Source: Nymphaea colorata
Taxonomy: Eukaryota; Streptophyta; Magnoliopsida; Nymphaeales; Nymphaeaceae
Direction of reading: 5' to 3'
Assembly (NCBI RefSeq): GCF_008831285.2
Contig: NC_045141.1
Coordinates: 8,297,353-8,361,352, forward strand
DNA length: 64,000 bases
Shown: in pieces, positions 41,083 to 54,282 of the stretch
Layout: every line of letters begins with the position of its first letter
Position numbering within the stretch: the stretch's first letter is position 1
The notes under the pieces: model-generated
What the model was told of the DNA's origin: nothing
Databases searched by the model: none
The model's input: the letters and a program-made list of their open reading frames with translations, nothing else
Program-made: the position numbers and the translations under genes

Positions 41083-42270
41083 GCAATGGGGGGTCAAGGT
41101 GCACAATGCCCCTAGGGAGAGTAGCCGGACCAGGAGGCTGAAATTGCCATGCGGCCATCATTGGAGAGAACTTAACCTTCAGCAGAACTTGAGGGCAGTG
41201 ATGCAGTGGACTCTCTGACACACGCTCAAAGCATGAAGGTGCCAGGACAAAGGAGAAGAATTAGACTCACGCCTGGTAGGACACTGCCCTGACTTTCGAG
41301 CTGGAACGGGAAAAGAGAACCTAGGTTGGTCTCTTCAAGCAAAAAATGCAGTTGATGTTGCCCATGCTAGCCAGGGCCAGCGACTGCATACCAACCGAGG
41401 AGGGCATTCCGCCACCAGTGGACCCAAGTAATGCCCTCAACCAGTCATTACAACACTTGTCTCCTAAGGAAAGGTGAGTACGTTTCAAGCACAGCCAGTG
41501 CTTCACATGCAGAGCCAAATGGGGGCGGCTACATGAGTGTAAGCAGCTGACGACGTGCTAGAAGAAGCCGAACCAGTGGCTCTTCTGGAGCTGCTAAAGG
41601 AGAAGGGCAGAGGTGTGATTGTTACCTCTTCCATCGCACAACCAGCCCTGTTAAAGGCAAACTGCGGGCAGCCCACACTCTCTATCTCCATTTTGGGCAC
41701 GGCTGTGAGGACAACACCTACCAAGGAGACCCCAGCAACTGCCGTGAATGTAAAAGGATATGTTGGCACTGCTGGAGCAGTTTGGCTCGTTGAGGGTGGG
41801 TCTGCTCAAGCCATCTTGAGTCAGCAGGGGGCTCGAATGGGGCTCAACACAGGAGGGCCCTTCTGCACTGCCTACAGACATTGGGAAAACAAGGTGCAGG
41901 GTCAACAGCTCCATGCAAGCCTGTTTATTTTTGTTGGATGGGGACCAGGCATTGAACTTGACACTTGACAGCCCTTGGCTAAAGCGACTCAGCAAGGATT
42001 CCTCCGATCTCCTTGAAAGAAAAGTAGGATCCTTGAGGAGGGTGGTGAAAGGGTGACCATATACGACTTGGGAACCAACGCATCATGAATGCCTTGAGTT
42101 TTCAGAGACCCACCTCATACCAAGGTAAGGGGGCAACCAGTGTGAGGCGAATAGATGGGCCAAGACTACTGAGCCAAAGAGGACAACTAGCCCACAGCTT
42201 AACAAACCACATCAATGCGGATCTAGTAAGGGGAAGAGAAACAATTCAGATTTCAGCATATGAAGCCACC
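41083..42270 (+). mobile_element. Second Ty3/gypsy gag-protease relic, copy 2
   Basis: Better preserved than copy 1. The zinc knuckle QCFTCRAKWGRLHECKQ is at 41480-41545, and one frame (41555-41968) stays open across the protease-like segment VKGYVGTAGAVWLVEGGSAQAILSQQ. The catalytic triad position reads EGG, not DTG/DSG, as in copy 1, so the loss predates the duplication. At its left end is the empty target site of the TRIM found in copy 1. Confidence 0.5.
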
Positions 42271-42309
42271 AAATTCTATCGGATCCACTGGAGTGGATCA
42301 TGGACTAAA

Positions 42310-42697
42310 ATCTATCACTATTCTATTACTATATGTTGATGATATCATTCATACAGGAAATTCACATTCATTTATAATGTCATTCCTTGTCACCATCAGA
42401 CAACAATTTGCTATGAATGATCTGGGTGATCTGAATTACTTCTTGGGAATTCAAGTTGCAAGGACTTCCAATGGCTTGTTTATGCATCCGTCTAGATCTG
42501 AATTCCTTTCATTCACGTATGAAACATTTTCGAACTCCATTATCATTTTGTTCATGAACAAATTGCACTGGAAAATATGAAAACTCAATTTGTCACAACC
42601 GAAGGTCAGCTTGCAGATCTTTTTGCCAAATCATTGTCTCAGCAACGATTCAGCATCTTGGCTTACGTATGCAACCTTCCCTTCGGTTGAGGGGGGG
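42310..42697 (+). mobile_element. Ty1/copia RT-RNase H tail, copy 2 (internally deleted)
   Basis: YVDDIIHTGNSHSF and FAMNDLGDLNYFLGIQV are kept. After GLFMHPSR the sequence jumps to the end of RNase H, losing about 570 bp present in copy 1, and the frame is lost. The purine tract GAGGGGGGG precedes the LTR. Copy 1 lacks 29 bp here between two GCAAC words that copy 2 retains. Confidence 0.85.
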
Positions 42698-43220
42698 TGA
42701 TAACGCACCAGCTCACTCAAGAAAATTAGGTGCGTCTTCAACGGTTAATAACTCCAGGAGATCAGGCATGGATCATAACTGCAGGAAATCAGGCGTAACT
42801 AATATGGCAGAAAATCAAATCAGCCACGTGAGTCAAGAAAATAAAACACATCTTGATAAGGCTCCAGCAATAAATCAGAATTCCAGCAAATTAAGGGCAA
42901 TAAATATGGAAGCGAAGCCAATCGGACAAGCAACAAAAACGCCTCTTCACAATGGTGAAAGATTTTGGGAGAATGTCAGTTTCTCCTATTCAAAGCCAAA
43001 GGAGAAATTCAAGCAAACAGATTGTACACCCATGGAAACTGATTCAAATTCGAATCAAACATAGCAATGTATAAATACTGTGCTAAGGGAACCAGATCAT
43101 AATGAAATTGATGACTGAGTTGTGGAGTAGGAATTTTTCTTCCGAACCACATTAATTTCTTTTGTTCATCATCTTCATCCTTCTTTCTCTTTTGCAGGCT
43201 TACAATTAACTTTATGCTAA
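42698..43220 (+). repeat. Copia 3' LTR (right end uncertain)
   Basis: The LTR starts TGATAACGCACC directly after the purine tract. It includes a TATAAATACTG promoter-like box near 43069. The right end cannot be fixed because no second LTR is present; the end given is an estimate. An open frame at 42669-43064 crosses the purine tract and is not a gene. Confidence 0.6.
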
Positions 43221-44148
43221 AGTACTTGACAATGTTAGAGCGGCAGAATGCAGCATTTTCAAAGATTAGAAAGCAGAATCCTGCGAACTACATAAGGAGT
43301 CAAGAAGAGCAATCTTGCTCTCTGTCTCCCTCTTGGGTAACACGTCTATTCTTGTTTTTCTTTAGTCCATGTCTTAATTGATGAAGTTTCTTCAAGAATT
43401 CGTGTGGCATCTATGGATTTTCCTTGGCATATTTATGAACGCAGGAAAATTGGTCTCATTTCATGCCCTCTTGTTGTGTTTTCCTAGGGTAAAAAGGCAT
43501 GCCCTGGAGAGTTCCATTTGTTTGTTAGGAAATGGAATTAATTCCTGTTGTGACTTGAAGAATTAAGAGTTTTCAGTGGAAAGGTAAGCTACTTAAATGT
43601 GTTCGCCAAGTGTAGTTTTCTGAAAGACGATTTCAGTTTTGATATTTGAGTTATTTCTTTTTGTATAAAAAGTTTGGCCATTGTACAGCTGTACCAAACA
43701 CTTGAATATTGAGCTGCAACCATGGGAAGATTGTATTTTATGGTTATGGTATATTAAAGGTAAAATACTTAGTCATCAGTGTTTAACCACCGATAATATT
43801 CTCATGTGCAACTGATTTATTAGCAAGTAGCTTATGATGCAGACTGTTTGCAAGTGGTCGTGTACTGTTTAAGCGATTGTGCTTTCAACGGCCAAAGACT
43901 AAAATATCACCTTTTCTTTTCTCTTTGACTTTCTCTCTCACTTTTCTCTTGGAAAAATCAAATGGTCACGTGCCTACCAATTTCTCTCTTTCTAAATTAG
44001 CCTTTATTTCATTTTTTTCCAAGATATCAGGCTATTTTCCTTTTTTTTTAACGGCCAAAGACTAAAGCACCACCTTTTTCTCTCTTTTAATTTCTCTCAA
44101 ACTTTTATCCTGGAAAAATCAAATGGTCAAGTACGTTCCAATCTCACT

Positions 44149-44224
<76 letters not shown>

Positions 44225-46434
44225 AAAAAGCAGAGAGGGAAAAAGAGAATGAGTCTCGAGTTCTTTTAATATGAAAATTTTATTGTATTCATCTTTCATC
44301 TCAGCATCCTCCTTTCTATATCAAAATTAAACAACCAATAAGAATAACTTATGAGAATTAGTGGAAGAGCGGCCTGCCCATAGTTTTCATTCATTTGGCT
44401 TTTTTCCTAAAAGGATCCACATAGATGTGTTTGAAAAGGCTATATATTTTTTTATTCTTATAAATCTTGATCTATTGCATTGGACGTTGGTGATTTCTTT
44501 ATCTTGTAAAATTGGAAATTCCAGACTTCGAGTGCTTATTTTACTCACTAAATAAATGGCCCTATTTTTGTGATATAGAAGAGTTTTGGTCAAATATAAC
44601 TATAAAATTTTTAAAATAAAGCAAATACCTGTTAAGCAGTCGGTGGGCAAAAGAAGGGTTTCTATTAAGAAATTGAAAATGTGAAGGCACTTTTCAAGAT
44701 TGCAGCAAGTTATCAAGGATGACGTGAAAATTTTCTATAATAACCCCGCCAACCGCTAAGGTTCTCTCAAAAATTTCCTGCCAAAAGCAAGAAGCCGGGA
44801 AGAGAGAGAGAGAGAGCATCAGAGCACTGACACGTAAAACTGGGCAGCGGGCCGAGCCGCCGTGGGGTACCCGGCACCCAGGCCAGCTGACACAAGCGGC
44901 CTTGCCGATTAGTAATTTTTTTTGTTGGTCTTGTTTTAAAAATTATTTTGAGAGCCTGAGATTGATTGAAACTTAGGTACTGATCGTATTTGATGTGTAT
45001 GAATTTAGTTCTTTCTTTCTCTTCTTTTTCGGTGTCCTTCATTCTCAATCGACTGATTGAGTTGATAAGCCTAGTAGTTGTTTCTTGCTTGATCTTTCTC
45101 GAGAAACTCTGTTGAAGAATGTTTGGGATTTCTAGGTCCGTTGGGCTTCAGGTGACTGGGTTTGTGGAAGACCATTCAGTATGCCCATGGATTGGATGTA
45201 TTCATGATTGTTTTCTTCCTTCCTGTTCTTATTTCTTGGACATGAAAAAAAATTTTCCAACTTCGTCTGTTTTGGTGTGTACTCTGGGATTTTGGGTTGG
45301 ATTGTTGGTTTCGGTGATAGAATTGCTGGAAGATCGTTTAGTGTGTGATGCATTAGAATTTTCAAATTCTCCTTTGGATTCACAGTCTTGAATTCGTTGA
45401 TGTTGTCTGTTTTTTTTATAGCTTTGTGCGTTGTTTGTGCCGTCTTCCATGGATTGATCACTCAATCTCTAGTTCAATATGTTTGTTCAGGAGAGGACCG
45501 TTTGTCCTTGCTAACGTCATGTCTTTTGATCAGTTCCTTTGACCATTTTGTTTGACAATCTTCTTAGGGCTGGTAGTGAATATCTGCAACTTTCTGCTCT
45601 CTCTCTCTCTCTCTCTCTCTGAAATTTCTCGCAGCTCACCTTGCTGATTATTTAGTGCCTTATCTCACTTTACAAATAACTTAGTGGGCAAGAATGTGAC
45701 AATTCAAAAATGGCAAGAAAGTACCTGTTTTGCACATAACAAGTTTTGATGCTACCATGACTCACATCGGTCAGGACTATCTAATATCACAATAGTCCCA
45801 GTCCTCTTTGTAGTTGAAAGGTTAACTTCTTTCATGAAATGGTTGATCCCTCCCTGCACTTGTTGAGCATGCAAAAACCATTTTGAATTCTAATTAGATT
45901 GTTACTTTCTTGTTTCTATTATGAAATCAAGATCACAATTTTTACCACATCTAGGTCTTGATACGACGTCCCAACAACCAAATAGATACACCCTTTGCCT
46001 GACCAAAGAAAAAGCCATTGTTCAAGGCATCATATGGGGGTTTTCCTTTTCACATATGAGGGACTCTGGTCATTTCACATTCACAACATCAGTTCCCACT
46101 TAATCCCCTGCCCTTTCCAATCCGCTCTTCTCTGGTCATTTCACATTCACAACATCAGTTCCCACTTACTCCCCTGGCCAGAGTCGTACTTACTCTACTG
46201 ATCGACCATGCGTTGAGTTGGAATGACCAAGTTCGCCATCGACAAGATGACTTCCCGCCCTTTGATCAGCTTGGTATTTTAGTGGTGGTTGATTTGCATC
46301 CCAACCTTCGCTCTTAACACTTTCTTGTTAAACAAAAGTGCCTCTTTGGTTCTTGGTCAATATTTATCAGCTTATCAAGTAATATTACTAACCCAAATCA
46401 TGAGCAACAACAAAGTAGAAATTATTCGAGTGAC
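43221..46434. other. Spacer with direct repeats and microsatellites
   Basis: ACGGCCAAAGACTAAA with about 100 following bases occurs at 43888 and again at 44051 (period 163 bp). A (TC)n(TA)n run lies at 44150-44222, a (GA)n at 44802-44816, and a (TC)n at 45597-45620. A 45 bp phrase starting TCTGGTCATTTCACATTC is tandemly repeated at 46065 and 46131. Open frames at 45119-45391 and 45132-45461 overlap on opposite strands and show no motif. Confidence 0.6.
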
Positions 46435-47990
46435 ACTGTGTATATTGCCGATACCTTGCAGGCTTTTATGAACAAAAGGGAGCCAATGGAACATAAGAGA
46501 AGTACTTTCTCCGAAAACAAATGCATTCGCATGTCAAGGCCATTGAGACTTGAAGGTGATGCTAGAGAGTGGTTCTGTTTTATGGATACATTTTATGTAT
46601 CATCTTATAGCAGAAACCTTGTTTCTATTTTTTTACTAGATAAACTTGGATACTGTTTTAAATTTAAAATTCAAAATTATTTATTTAGAAAGATTCAATC
46701 TGGATTGGTTATACATGTTTTACTGATTAACTACGATCCATGAGTCTCTATCTTGTGGCAATATATCAATTGATAATAAATGTGGCATGTTGAATGCAAT
46801 TCTATATGTTTTGGCACTATTGCTTAGGACATATTAAGTATAAGCAGAGTAACACATACAAGAAATGTGCTAAAATGAGCAACAACAAAGTAGAAATTAT
46901 TCGTACAGATGTATGCAGACTGTTTGCCCTATGTAATATGGACGAAAGGTATTTCATCACTTTTCTTGACTATTACTGCTAATTTTATCTCTATCTTTTA
47001 TTTGAAAAATTGGAAGTCTATTAAGCTTTGAAAGACTTTAAGAATGAGGTCGAAAAACAAAATGGAGAAGTAATGGAATTGTATGATCAGATAGAGGTGG
47101 CGAGTACTATGGATGTTGTACTGTGATGGGGTAACAGGAGGGACCTTTAGCATGTTTTCTCAAGGAAGAAGGCATTGTACCTCAGTGCACTATGTCCGCT
47201 AGTGCATATTAGAATGGTATAACTGAAAGAAGAAATCATATGCTTAAAGAAACGGTTCATGCTATGTTGAATTATTCACCACTCTTTATTGTGTTGTAGA
47301 GTGAGGCCTTTAAGGATAGCTGCACACAATTTGAATAATGTACCTGCTAAAGTTGTTTCTAAAACTCCTTATAGTTATTGGCAGGCAGAAAGCCTGCACT
47401 ATTACATATGCACATTTGAAGTTATCCAGTTGGAGCCAAATGATCTAGCCCTCACATAAAGGCTTTTGACCCTATAACAATTAGTAGCTTCTTCATTGGT
47501 TATCTAGAATGGTCAAAATGTTACATATTTAATTGTTCATGTCATTGACAATAAGATTTGTTATTCATCTAGACTATGTGGTGCACTTATAGGAGCCCAA
47601 TGATTTCATAGTTGATGATAATCCAATCACCTTTATGGAAACTATTGAGTGTATGCAATCTGCACATTGGATAGAAGCCATAAAAGAAGGGTTCAACTCT
47701 ACGGCTATAACTCAAGTGTGGGACCTTATCGCTCTATCTAAAATAGTCAAACACATATGATGTAAATAGGTATTTAAGAGTGAAAAAACTCTAATGACAA
47801 ATTGAGAGGTACAAGGCAATGATGGTTGCTAAAAGGCTTCACTCAAATGGATGGCATTGAGTATAACGAGACATTTTCAACTAAGAAGTCAATGAATGAA
47901 GATTATTTTACTTTCAAAACTTGTTCTGACTTAGAGCTACATCAAATGGATGTAAACATTAAATGGTGATTTACATGAAGATGGGATGGA
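46435..47990 (+). mobile_element. Heavily decayed Ty1/copia internal region
   Basis: Read across many stops, the order is that of copia pol. SRNLVSIFLLDKLGYCFKF (46612-46668) is the protease to GAG-pre-integrase linker. FWHYCLGHI (about 46810) is the zinc-binding start of integrase. IIRTDVCRLFALCN and RYFITFLDYYC (46897-46977) match the HTDVCGPF and YFITFIDDYS core, followed by FKNEVEKQNGE. Later come AHNLNNVPAKVVSKTPYSYW (47320-47380) and, at 47630-47960, an RT start (EAIKEGFNS, VWDL, FKSEK, LHQMDV-like). No LTR was found. Confidence 0.75.
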
Positions 47991-48059
47991 GAATTTTTCT
48001 CCTATTAACCGTATCTGCTTTTTCAGATAATGATATACCTGGATTCAAACCCAGATTTT

Positions 48060-48380
48060 AATATGAATGAAAGAAATGTCGTACTTAAATCTGAATCCCA
48101 AATCAAATTTCAAAATTTGAATCTAATTCGAATCTGATTTGTATATTGATGTCTGAGTCTGAATCCAATTTTGGTCGATTTTCATATAGTGAGAGCATCA
48201 AATATAGGATTCTTGTTTAAAACTAAATACAAATTTGAATTCCATTGGATATTTATGTATATCTAAATGTGAATTTGATCGAATATTATTTCTTAAATCT
48301 GAACTGATCTGATTTCTGAATTAAATATTAAAATTTTTCTTCTTCTGATCTTTTCGAAACAATTCTGTCAGATATCTGAT
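48060..48380. repeat. AATCTGAATTCGAATC-word degenerate repeat
   Basis: Repeated words such as AATCTGAAT, AATTCGAATCTGA and TTTGAATTCC occur throughout. Not a gene. Confidence 0.5.
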
Positions 48381-48467
48381 TCACGGCCGACATATTCATG
48401 GCATCCTTAATTGGAAGTCTCCCACCTCCAACATGTTCACCATTATAAATAGGGGACAAGCCCATTT

Positions 48468-48660
48468 GGGTGTGTCAAAGTGGATATGGTTGTACAAGAA
48501 GTCCAGTGAACTCAAGCTTGAATCAAACTCACTCAGTAAACCTCGACTTGAGCTCGACTCATTTGCTAAAAGAGTCCATTTCCAGCATATAAACAAGTTG
48601 AGTTCAAGTTACATGAACTCAACTCTATTAAACTTGATGAACTCAATAAATTTTTTAGGT
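48468..48660. repeat. Dispersed repeat, copy 1
   Basis: GTGTGTCAAAGTGGATATGG...CTCGACTCATTTGCTAAAAG...CATATAAACAA aligns with 63871-64000, where it begins exactly at the right border of block Z'. It is rich in CTCGA/GAGCTC words. Confidence 0.75.
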
Positions 48661-49281
48661 TTCATATAATCTTTTATATATTTAAGGGCATTACCAATTA
48701 TTCTTGCTCAAATTTTCTATAAAACTTCCAATGATGAGCACTAGGAGCCTAAGCTTCTAAATGCAAAAATTGATTAATTAATAGTGTGACTACCTTTTCT
48801 AACATATCTTGAAATTAAACATAATTTTCTTTCATTAGTAATATGACCACCTTACAATCTCTTAATATGAACGTGTCAATGTTGCATATGGAAATTAGTA
48901 TAGATTACAATCTTAGGGCATGCCGTATCTATGCATCGGCCTCTTAAATTTGTTTATAAATGCATATTAAAAAATGTTTTGGTACAATAATAGCAACCTT
49001 AGTGTTTGCTAAATGTAAACAGTAATTTTAAATGTAAACATAAAATCTCACAAAGGTAAGTAAAAATAGCTGCAATAAGACAACGTTGTTGATGATGAAA
49101 ATGAAAATAAAAGTGATACCTAGGTAGAAAATGAAGGATTTTCTTGATATGGGCGTGGGAATTGTACCATTAATCGGGTAAATCAGCTCTAATTGATCAA
49201 TATATATATGTATACACTATGTTGAGCTTTTTCTACATTTTTCTATTTAAAAATTCTCATGAACTAACAATTAATAAAATG

Positions 49282-49420
49282 ACAAATTAGAAGAGGTTAC
49301 CAACCACAATATGTGGTTCTGTCATTTTGGCATGACCAGCCAATGTGATTATATAGAGTGAGGAATAACTGGTCAAAGTGAAAAAACAAATTAGAAGAGG
49401 TTACCAACCACAATATGGTT
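49282..49420. repeat. Direct repeat of 32 bp, 104 bp apart
   Basis: ACAAATTAGAAGAGGTTACC and the following 12 bases occur at 49282 and 49386. Confidence 0.75.
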
Positions 49421-49741
49421 TTGACTGTGATTTCGTCAGGATAATAGTTTTTTTCTTTTTTAGAGCATACCTTTTACCTTCGCTCATCAAGCCATGCCTG
49501 AACAAGATGATGATGACACACGTAAGTCACATTTTGAGCACTCAAGCACATTTTTGGGGCTTGGAGCCTTCCTGAACGGATGTTGAAATAAAAAATTTCA
49601 TTGAAGCCATCATTCATTCATATATAGTGCATGGTATGTGATATTTTAGGACCAGAGGTGCACTTTTTTGTGCCACATAGAGCCTTTGTGCTCCAAAACA
49701 ACAGAAAAGGGCATAAATGAATAAAAAAAAGTTCATTGTTA

Positions 49742-49866
49742 CTATCCCCAGGTGGACTCTGTTTCACTAAGGAAGAAGATAACCCTAGAGTGCAGAATCT
49801 CTTCTTCTGCCAAATCTGCTATTTCTCGGACATCAGGTGGGGTCAGTTGATATTGAACTCCTGCAG
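49742..49866 (-). CDS. Unidentified terminal exon candidate
   Basis: On the minus strand a CCCTGCAG acceptor near 49860-49867 opens a frame VQYQLTPPDVREIADLAEEE...HSRVIFFLSETESTWG ending in TAG near 49738. The composition is protein-like and acidic. A second exon-like piece with a GTGAGT donor (VEQLEASTVTSHLWRS) lies upstream at about 50112-50160, at the left border of block X'. Family not recognised. Block X begins at the same second piece, so part of this gene may be duplicated at the window start. Confidence 0.3.
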
Positions 49867-50120
49867 GGTGTAGTACAAGAAACAAAAGAAAAAAAAAATA
49901 ACTGATCCCGGCATCTGCCAGATCAGCAAGAAAACAAGAAAGGGGAAAACTGATCGAAAAAGGAATAAAAAAATGACGCACCGGATTTCGCCTTAGGACA
50001 CCCTCAGAGCATGAAATGAAGAAGAAACTTGAGGAAGAGAGAGAAAGAAAAATTAATACCAGTTGTTGTTGGGTTTTTAGTGCTGCTGCTCAAGCTCTGG
50101 TCTACTCACCGATCGCCACA

Positions 50121-53100
50121 GATGGCTGGTGACAGTAGATGCTTCCAGCTGCTCAACGTAAAATCCTCAAACATACAAGGGGACAAACAAGATTCAAGAG
50201 AGTGAGGAGAGATAAAATGAGAGAAGGAAATGGAAAAGCAGTCGCAAAGAGCCACTTATACCTGTATTGGGAAATTTGTCGTTGACCCATTGTTTTGTAC
50301 ACAATTCCAGTGAAGACCCTTTTATTTTTTTCAATTATTAACATGCATTCTTTTGGGTTTCAGTAGAGGTCAGGTTGACACGTTCTTTATAAAAAATTAA
50401 ATGCCAGACCTCATCAGGGAAGACTTTAGTTGTGTAGAGTAAAGTAAAGATGATTTGTTCATAATCCCTTATACATGCAGCTGCGGCTTGTGTTACAGAT
50501 CCTGCTCCTCCATAAAAAAATTCTTCATAATATAACAATTGCATTATAGAATGTAGCTGCATGTGTATACGTCAATCATACAGATCTATCTCACTTACAA
50601 AAAGTCCAGTAGAAGCCGTACATTGGATTTAAAAGTAGTTTAACACTTGTTTTTTTTTTTGTTAAATGAAACCGTAAAAAAAGTAACGTATATATGTCTT
50701 CCCAGCCACTATGTGCGATCTCAATGTATTTAAATCTAAGAATCCACACCAATAATGTTTTCAATGTTTACAAAGACTGCTCCACAAATTAAATGAGAAA
50801 AATACGATGCAATTCCTTTTGAAAAACACCAAATGTCCAACGTTTCCTTCTGTTTTCAAGCAAACACTTGATCTCATCAAAAGTATTAAAGTAATCATCC
50901 AAATGAAGAAATTATCCCATCAAATTGAAAAGATTATCAACAAAATAGAATTAGAAAGGAAAAACTGCTAATTAATGGCTCCGGTACAAACTCCAAAGTT
51001 ATCTAGATCAAGATTGTGGGGATAAGTTTAAGTAGAAAGATGTAACTCAATAATAGCTATATATATGTAAAAGGTATTCTGAACTGACAACCAATATGAG
51101 CTATTAAGTTGAACCAAGTTGAAGAGTATGGTCTCAAAAATGTCAATGGCTGATATATATAAAAATGTATCTCTGGGTTTTTGATGTGGCAACATGCAGG
51201 ATTGATTATGGAATTCTGCCCATAAGGCGAATATTTTTGTGGAGACATCTCAAAGATAAAAATTAAGGATGTAGAAAATATAGTTATCAGAATCATTCAC
51301 AAACACCAAAACTGAGGACATTTTTCCTTTCTTAACTAAAATTAATTTTAAAACTGCTACTTGGATAAAAATAAAACAAAAGAATTAGTCAACATGTAAA
51401 AGTAGGCCAAAGAATGAGCAAACATGTAAAACTAATCCGAAGGTGGATATTAAAACCACCCAAAAGGAGAATATAAGTTTGTAGTTCATTGTTTGAAATT
51501 CGGGAACATCCTGAATGGTGAAATTGAGTTCCTTTTCTTTTTGTTGGCAATGTTGTGCTTCGATTGAAGGTGCCATGATTTATTGATATATATATTAACA
51601 TTTTGATAGAGGGAAAATGTAATGGCAAAAGAAACAAAATACGTTACTTTTCAGAGTTGATTTCATCTTTCCAACAATGTCTTTCCTCCTAAAACAAAAA
51701 TGTGGCTGCATTTTCCCCAAGTGCAATGACTTGTAAGGAATGGATCTCGCGAGACATATCATTGATTGATTGGAACTGGAACTTGCTTGATGAGAGGTGT
51801 GCATCCTTATCTATACTGGTGATTTAGTGGTTGTTATATGTGCCCTACAGCGGTGATTTCGTCGCTGCTAAATCCATGTATACCATTGATGTTTAACATC
51901 ACTTCGAGTCTTCACCGCTATAGACCCACAACGGTAGTTTTTGCCATCGTATATCTTGCCCTAACCACTATCGGAGACATTGAGAGCCCACCCGCTTCAG
52001 CTGCATGCTTATCTTATCGCTCAAGTGTCCCTCCCTATTTGTTTCATGACGAACACTTGTATCTTTTCTACAAGTTAGCTATGTTTTTGTTTTAATTTAC
52101 TTTTCTCTCAACAATATGGTAGAATTTAACTAATGTTGGATTTAACAAAGGTTGTATGTCAAATTAAACCATGTCAAGTTTAATGAATTTATTTTACTTC
52201 TAACGGTTCGATGAAAAAGTGCCTCGCAAGTGTGTTGCTTAAATAAATGAAAGTATTGTTTTTTTTTCATCTGCCATACTTACAAGTTATTAAATATTTC
52301 ACAAGCTTTGATGGAAAATTATTGGTAACAACAAAATTAATTTTTTATCAGCACACAAACTAGCAGACAGTTTTATCCTTCATTTCTGACTTTGACATGA
52401 GATAATAAAGCTTTTTGCTTCCTTTTCTTTAAATTTTTTGTCATAATCTTTGTGGGCATTATATGCTAAAACTTATGTGTCACAACTTTTTGCTTTGCTA
52501 GTTCTGGCTTGACATAAATGAAATTGGGCAACCCATTAACATTTGACATGCACAAAAAGTGCATGGTAATAATACTAAGTCTATGATGATAACTCAAATG
52601 CAAGCAACCAATCAATACTAAAATAACATAAGATATTTACCTCGAGTAGAGAATAAAAGACTTGACGTAATTAGGCCTTTGACGGGGGGATTCAAATACA
52701 CTCTAACAAGCCCCATTGCCTCCTACATCTTAAAAAGCAACATATCTAACTAGAGCTGCAACAAAAAATAGCAAGTAATTTATGATTGTGACAAAGAACA
52801 CCTTGCTCATGGAGAACATGAAAAAACAATGGACAATTAGACATTTAAAAAACTGATACAAATACCTCCAAGTTGTAACTGGTTCAGTAGTTTGTCAAAA
52901 TCATCAATATCAATAAATGCTGATTTTGTTGTAGACATAGGCTCCCTTCATGTATTTTAGATTCCCTCCATGGACATCAATAAAATTGTCAACAGTCACA
53001 TGAAGACAAAAAAAAGGTATTTTAAAGGCATACCACAACTACAACATGTTTGACAATTCTCTTAACTATTATAAATTGTTCAAATATATTAAAAGATGAC

Positions 53101-53704
53101 TGAAAGAACCAAAAAAAAAGAAAGGAACATGTATCTACCAACATTATGGATCTTATAGAGATTTTAGTAGCAAAGTTTCTTATATGTGCAAGTTCAAGTC
53201 ACACTGCTGTTAAAATAGATTCCACCACTCCTTCTTTTTGAAATAGAATAGCAATGAGAATAAAAAGCATAGTCAAGGAGGGATTTCCTTTTCTTTAAGT
53301 CCATATACAATTTCCATGGTTTATGGCATAGGTTAAAACAAAAAATAACTTACCAAAACCAACAACCAATGGTATTTAATCAACCTGAAACACTGAATTA
53401 TAGCAATAGTAAGTTTAAGTTTTATCCTATCCTAAAATCCACGTTGAAGTAACATACCAACTTTACAATATTGAGTTAACGTTCTATACATGTGGTTCTA
53501 TGTGTCCATGATCGTTTGGCTGAGCTTGGCCATGCATCGGTTTTAGGGATTCATACTGAGCTAAATGAGTATAACAATTCCAATCTAGTCAAGCAACTAA
53601 TGTAAGAAGTGAAGACAGAGGTTGTCTAAATGAAAATAACATTTTCTCTCCGAAATAAGAGATAATAAGCTTAATGTATGAACATAATGTCCATGCTCTC
53701 ATGT
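50121..53704. repeat. Segmental duplication block X', copy 2
   Basis: Direct-orientation counterpart of 1-3593. Homology ends at a 44 bp tandem duplication followed by an AT run (53661-53772), while copy 1 continues into unrelated sequence. Confidence 0.9.
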
Positions 53705-53772
53705 GATAATAAGCTTAATGTATGAACATAATGTCCATGCTCTCATATGTATATATATATATATATATATGT
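53661..53772. repeat. 44 bp tandem duplication plus (AT)n at block X' border
   Basis: GATAATAAGCTTAATGTATG... is repeated at 53661 and 53705, then a TATATAT run follows to 53772. Copy 1 has a single unit (3543-3586). Confidence 0.85.
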
Positions 53773-54282
53773 TGATTATTGGCAATCAAGCATCTGTTCC
53801 AAGATGAACAGATGCACCTGGTTGCAAGAACATTCGAACAAGATGTTTCTGTTCATGCTGCACATGGAATAGGAACCAGACGCAATTATGGCAACAGTTC
53901 CTATTCTAGAACAATTATTCCAAGGGTAACACCAAAATAAATACCCTCATGGTCACTTTGAGCTAGATAGTTAGAAGACTTAGAACTAAAGTCTTAAAAA
54001 ACTTATATGCAAACCCTATATTACATCCCAGAACACAAAAGTCAGATTCCTTTACGTCCAAAGACTTCTCTCATGCTACAGGGAACAAGCAGAAGGCTTA
54101 TGCTTTAGCAAGCAGCATAAGCGAAAGAGTTGGCTACTTTGTCGATCCCTATTTTGCTAAAATAACAGGAAACATAGAAAGAAAATGATTGAAACCTTTC
54201 AAGAACGAGGACATACAGAGGATCTGTCATGCATGACTATATGTAGCTTCGAAGAGATTTTGGCAAGTCAATCCGTATCATG
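53773..54282. other. No supported gene; short inverted repeat
   Basis: Contains GGAATAGGAACCAG near 53866 and CAGTTCCTATTC near 53895, a potential hairpin. Nothing else is recognised. Confidence 0.4.

Larger units (their letters stand above)
33726..42803. repeat. Segmental duplication block Y', copy 2
   Basis: Counterpart of 18319-28433. It lacks the TRIM and about 570 bp of the copia RT/RNase H region. It carries a longer GA run (33995-34028) and retains an uninterrupted GH2 exon. Its left end keeps 17 bases that match the end of the gypsy gag remnant next to copy 1, so that gypsy piece was part of the duplicated unit. Confidence 0.92.

Noticed and set aside
42669-43064. Open frame of 131 codons after the copia RNase H
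   Set aside because: It spans the purine tract and the 3' LTR, so it is non-coding element sequence.
45119-45461. Overlapping frames on both strands
   Set aside because: T-rich sequence with no motif; both strands cannot be assigned.
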